Assembly: GCA_023703675.1 (NCBI GenBank)
Contig: CP097974.1
Coordinates: 519,288-583,287 of the forward strand
Direction of reading: 5' to 3'
From: SAR86 cluster bacterium
GTDB taxonomy: Bacteria > Pseudomonadota > Gammaproteobacteria > Magnimaribacterales > AG-339-G14
Length of the DNA stretch: 64,000 bases
Shown: one piece after another, positions 63,564 to 64,000 of the stretch
Layout of the letters: the number at the start of each line of letters is the position of its first letter
Numbering within the stretch: the stretch's first letter is position 1
Notes under the pieces: generated by a model
What the model was told of the DNA's origin: nothing
Seen by the model: the letters and a program-made list of their open reading frames with translations, nothing else
Database searches by the model: none
Translations under genes and position numbers: made by a program

Positions 63564-64000
63564 ATGTCACAAAAAATAATTTATTTTTTTATCAGCATAT
63601 TATTAATTTCTAATGCCTTCAGTATTACTATTGATGGAGATCTATCCGATGACGAATGGTCAAACGCAGAAACTTTAGAAGGTTTTCTAACCGTTTTCCC
63701 TGATACTTTAGAAAAACCTAAGTATAAAACTGAAGTTAAATATTTTACTGATAACAAAGGCATATATTTTGGGATAACTAATTATCAACCAAAAAGTACC
63801 CAGGTTATCGAAAGACATCAAAGAGATAGTTTTTACGCAAATGCAGACAGAAACTATGTGATGATTGATTTTGATAATAATGCCAGTGTGGGTTATGAAT
63901 TCACCGTTACTTTAGGAGATTCCATAAGAGATTCAATTTTTGTAGATGAAAACGAATTTTCTGATAATTGGGATGCTATTTGGTATGCAAAAACTAAAAG
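63564..64000 (+). CDS. CBM9/DUF5916-type exported protein (N-terminal part, cut by window edge)
   Basis: The frame begins MSQKIIYFFISILLISNAFS, a signal peptide, followed by ITIDGDLSDDEWSNAE, the typical start of the carbohydrate-binding family 9-like domain of DUF5916 proteins. It continues with EVKYFTDNKGIYFGITNYQP and RDSFYANADRNYVMIDFD. About 145 residues are visible and the frame is open at the window end. Such proteins often sit beside TonB receptors and are thought to be outer-membrane or periplasmic. It is divergent from ptrB, with a 90-bp gap. Confidence 0.8.
   Translation, partial: MSQKIIYFFISILLISNAFSITIDGDLSDDEWSNAETLEGFLTVFPDTLEKPKYKTEVKYFTDNKGIYFGITNYQPKSTQVIERHQRDSFYANADRNYVMIDFDNNASVGYEFTVTLGDSIRDSIFVDENEFSDNWDAIWYAKTK

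Overview
The window looks like chromosome of a streamlined, AT-rich marine gammaproteobacterium; the SAR86 clade is my best guess. This is inferred from gene content and order, not from a database comparison. The supporting signs are the order tRNA-Pro/Arg/His-tig-clpP-clpX-lon-hupB-ppiD, a FabY-type ketoacyl synthase, tRNA genes that encode CCA, three TonB-dependent receptors, many acyl-CoA, SDR and oxygenase genes, very short intergenic gaps and many ATGA overlaps. No prophage, insertion sequence, CRISPR array or toxin-antitoxin pair was seen. No gene-free gap exceeds 300 bases.

Layout. 1-2205: acyl-CoA carboxylase pair on the minus strand (biotin carboxylase cut by the window edge). 2295-3832: tRNA-Val, a PhoD-type phosphatase that stops early, tRNA-Asp. 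3852-7610: CobW-type metallochaperone, panD, an Old Yellow Enzyme and an SDR. 7609-7815: an unassigned structured RNA on the minus strand. 7879-16935: dicarboxylate/anion transporter, gpsA, a DUF4389 protein, folE, maf, an SDR, fabY, an acyl-CoA synthetase and folD. 16973-26069: tRNA cluster, protein quality-control genes (tig, clpP, clpX, lon), hupB, ppiD and fabI. 26107-31356: a ZnuD-like zinc receptor with a small His/Cys protein, then a second TonB-dependent receptor. 31360-38444: glk, mltD, gloB, rnhA, dnaQ, gltX, a serine hydrolase lipoprotein and a Trm112-like protein. 38441-44555: sulfatase-like MBL enzyme, CaiB-type CoA-transferase, methyltransferase, TauD dioxygenase and a Baeyer-Villiger-type flavoprotein. 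44631-50671: tRNA-Ala, small membrane proteins, a RidA homologue, a purine permease, a third TonB receptor and a phosphoribosyltransferase. 50668-58709: cytochrome P450, small membrane proteins, hflX, PhyH, sirtuin, GST, bacterioferritin-like protein, MAPEG, a YciC-like protein and glutaredoxin. 58715-64000: a trypsin-like autotransporter, oligopeptidase B and the start of a CBM9/DUF5916 protein.

Functional picture. The genes fit an aerobic heterotroph that takes substrates up through TonB receptors and works on lipids, branched acyl-CoA or xenobiotic-like molecules (carboxylase, OYE, SDRs, CoA ligase and transferase, TauD, BVMO, P450, PhyH). These sit among conserved housekeeping genes.

The two most unusual items are RNAs. 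The minus-strand RNA at 7609-7815 has two cUUCGg hairpins, a strong terminator and a 14-nt stretch perfectly complementary to the 3' end of 16S rRNA. The other is a tRNA-like RNA at 17081-17185, between tRNA-Pro and tRNA-Arg. It has a perfect acceptor stem, T-arm and CCA, but a non-canonical middle, and it has its own TATAAT.
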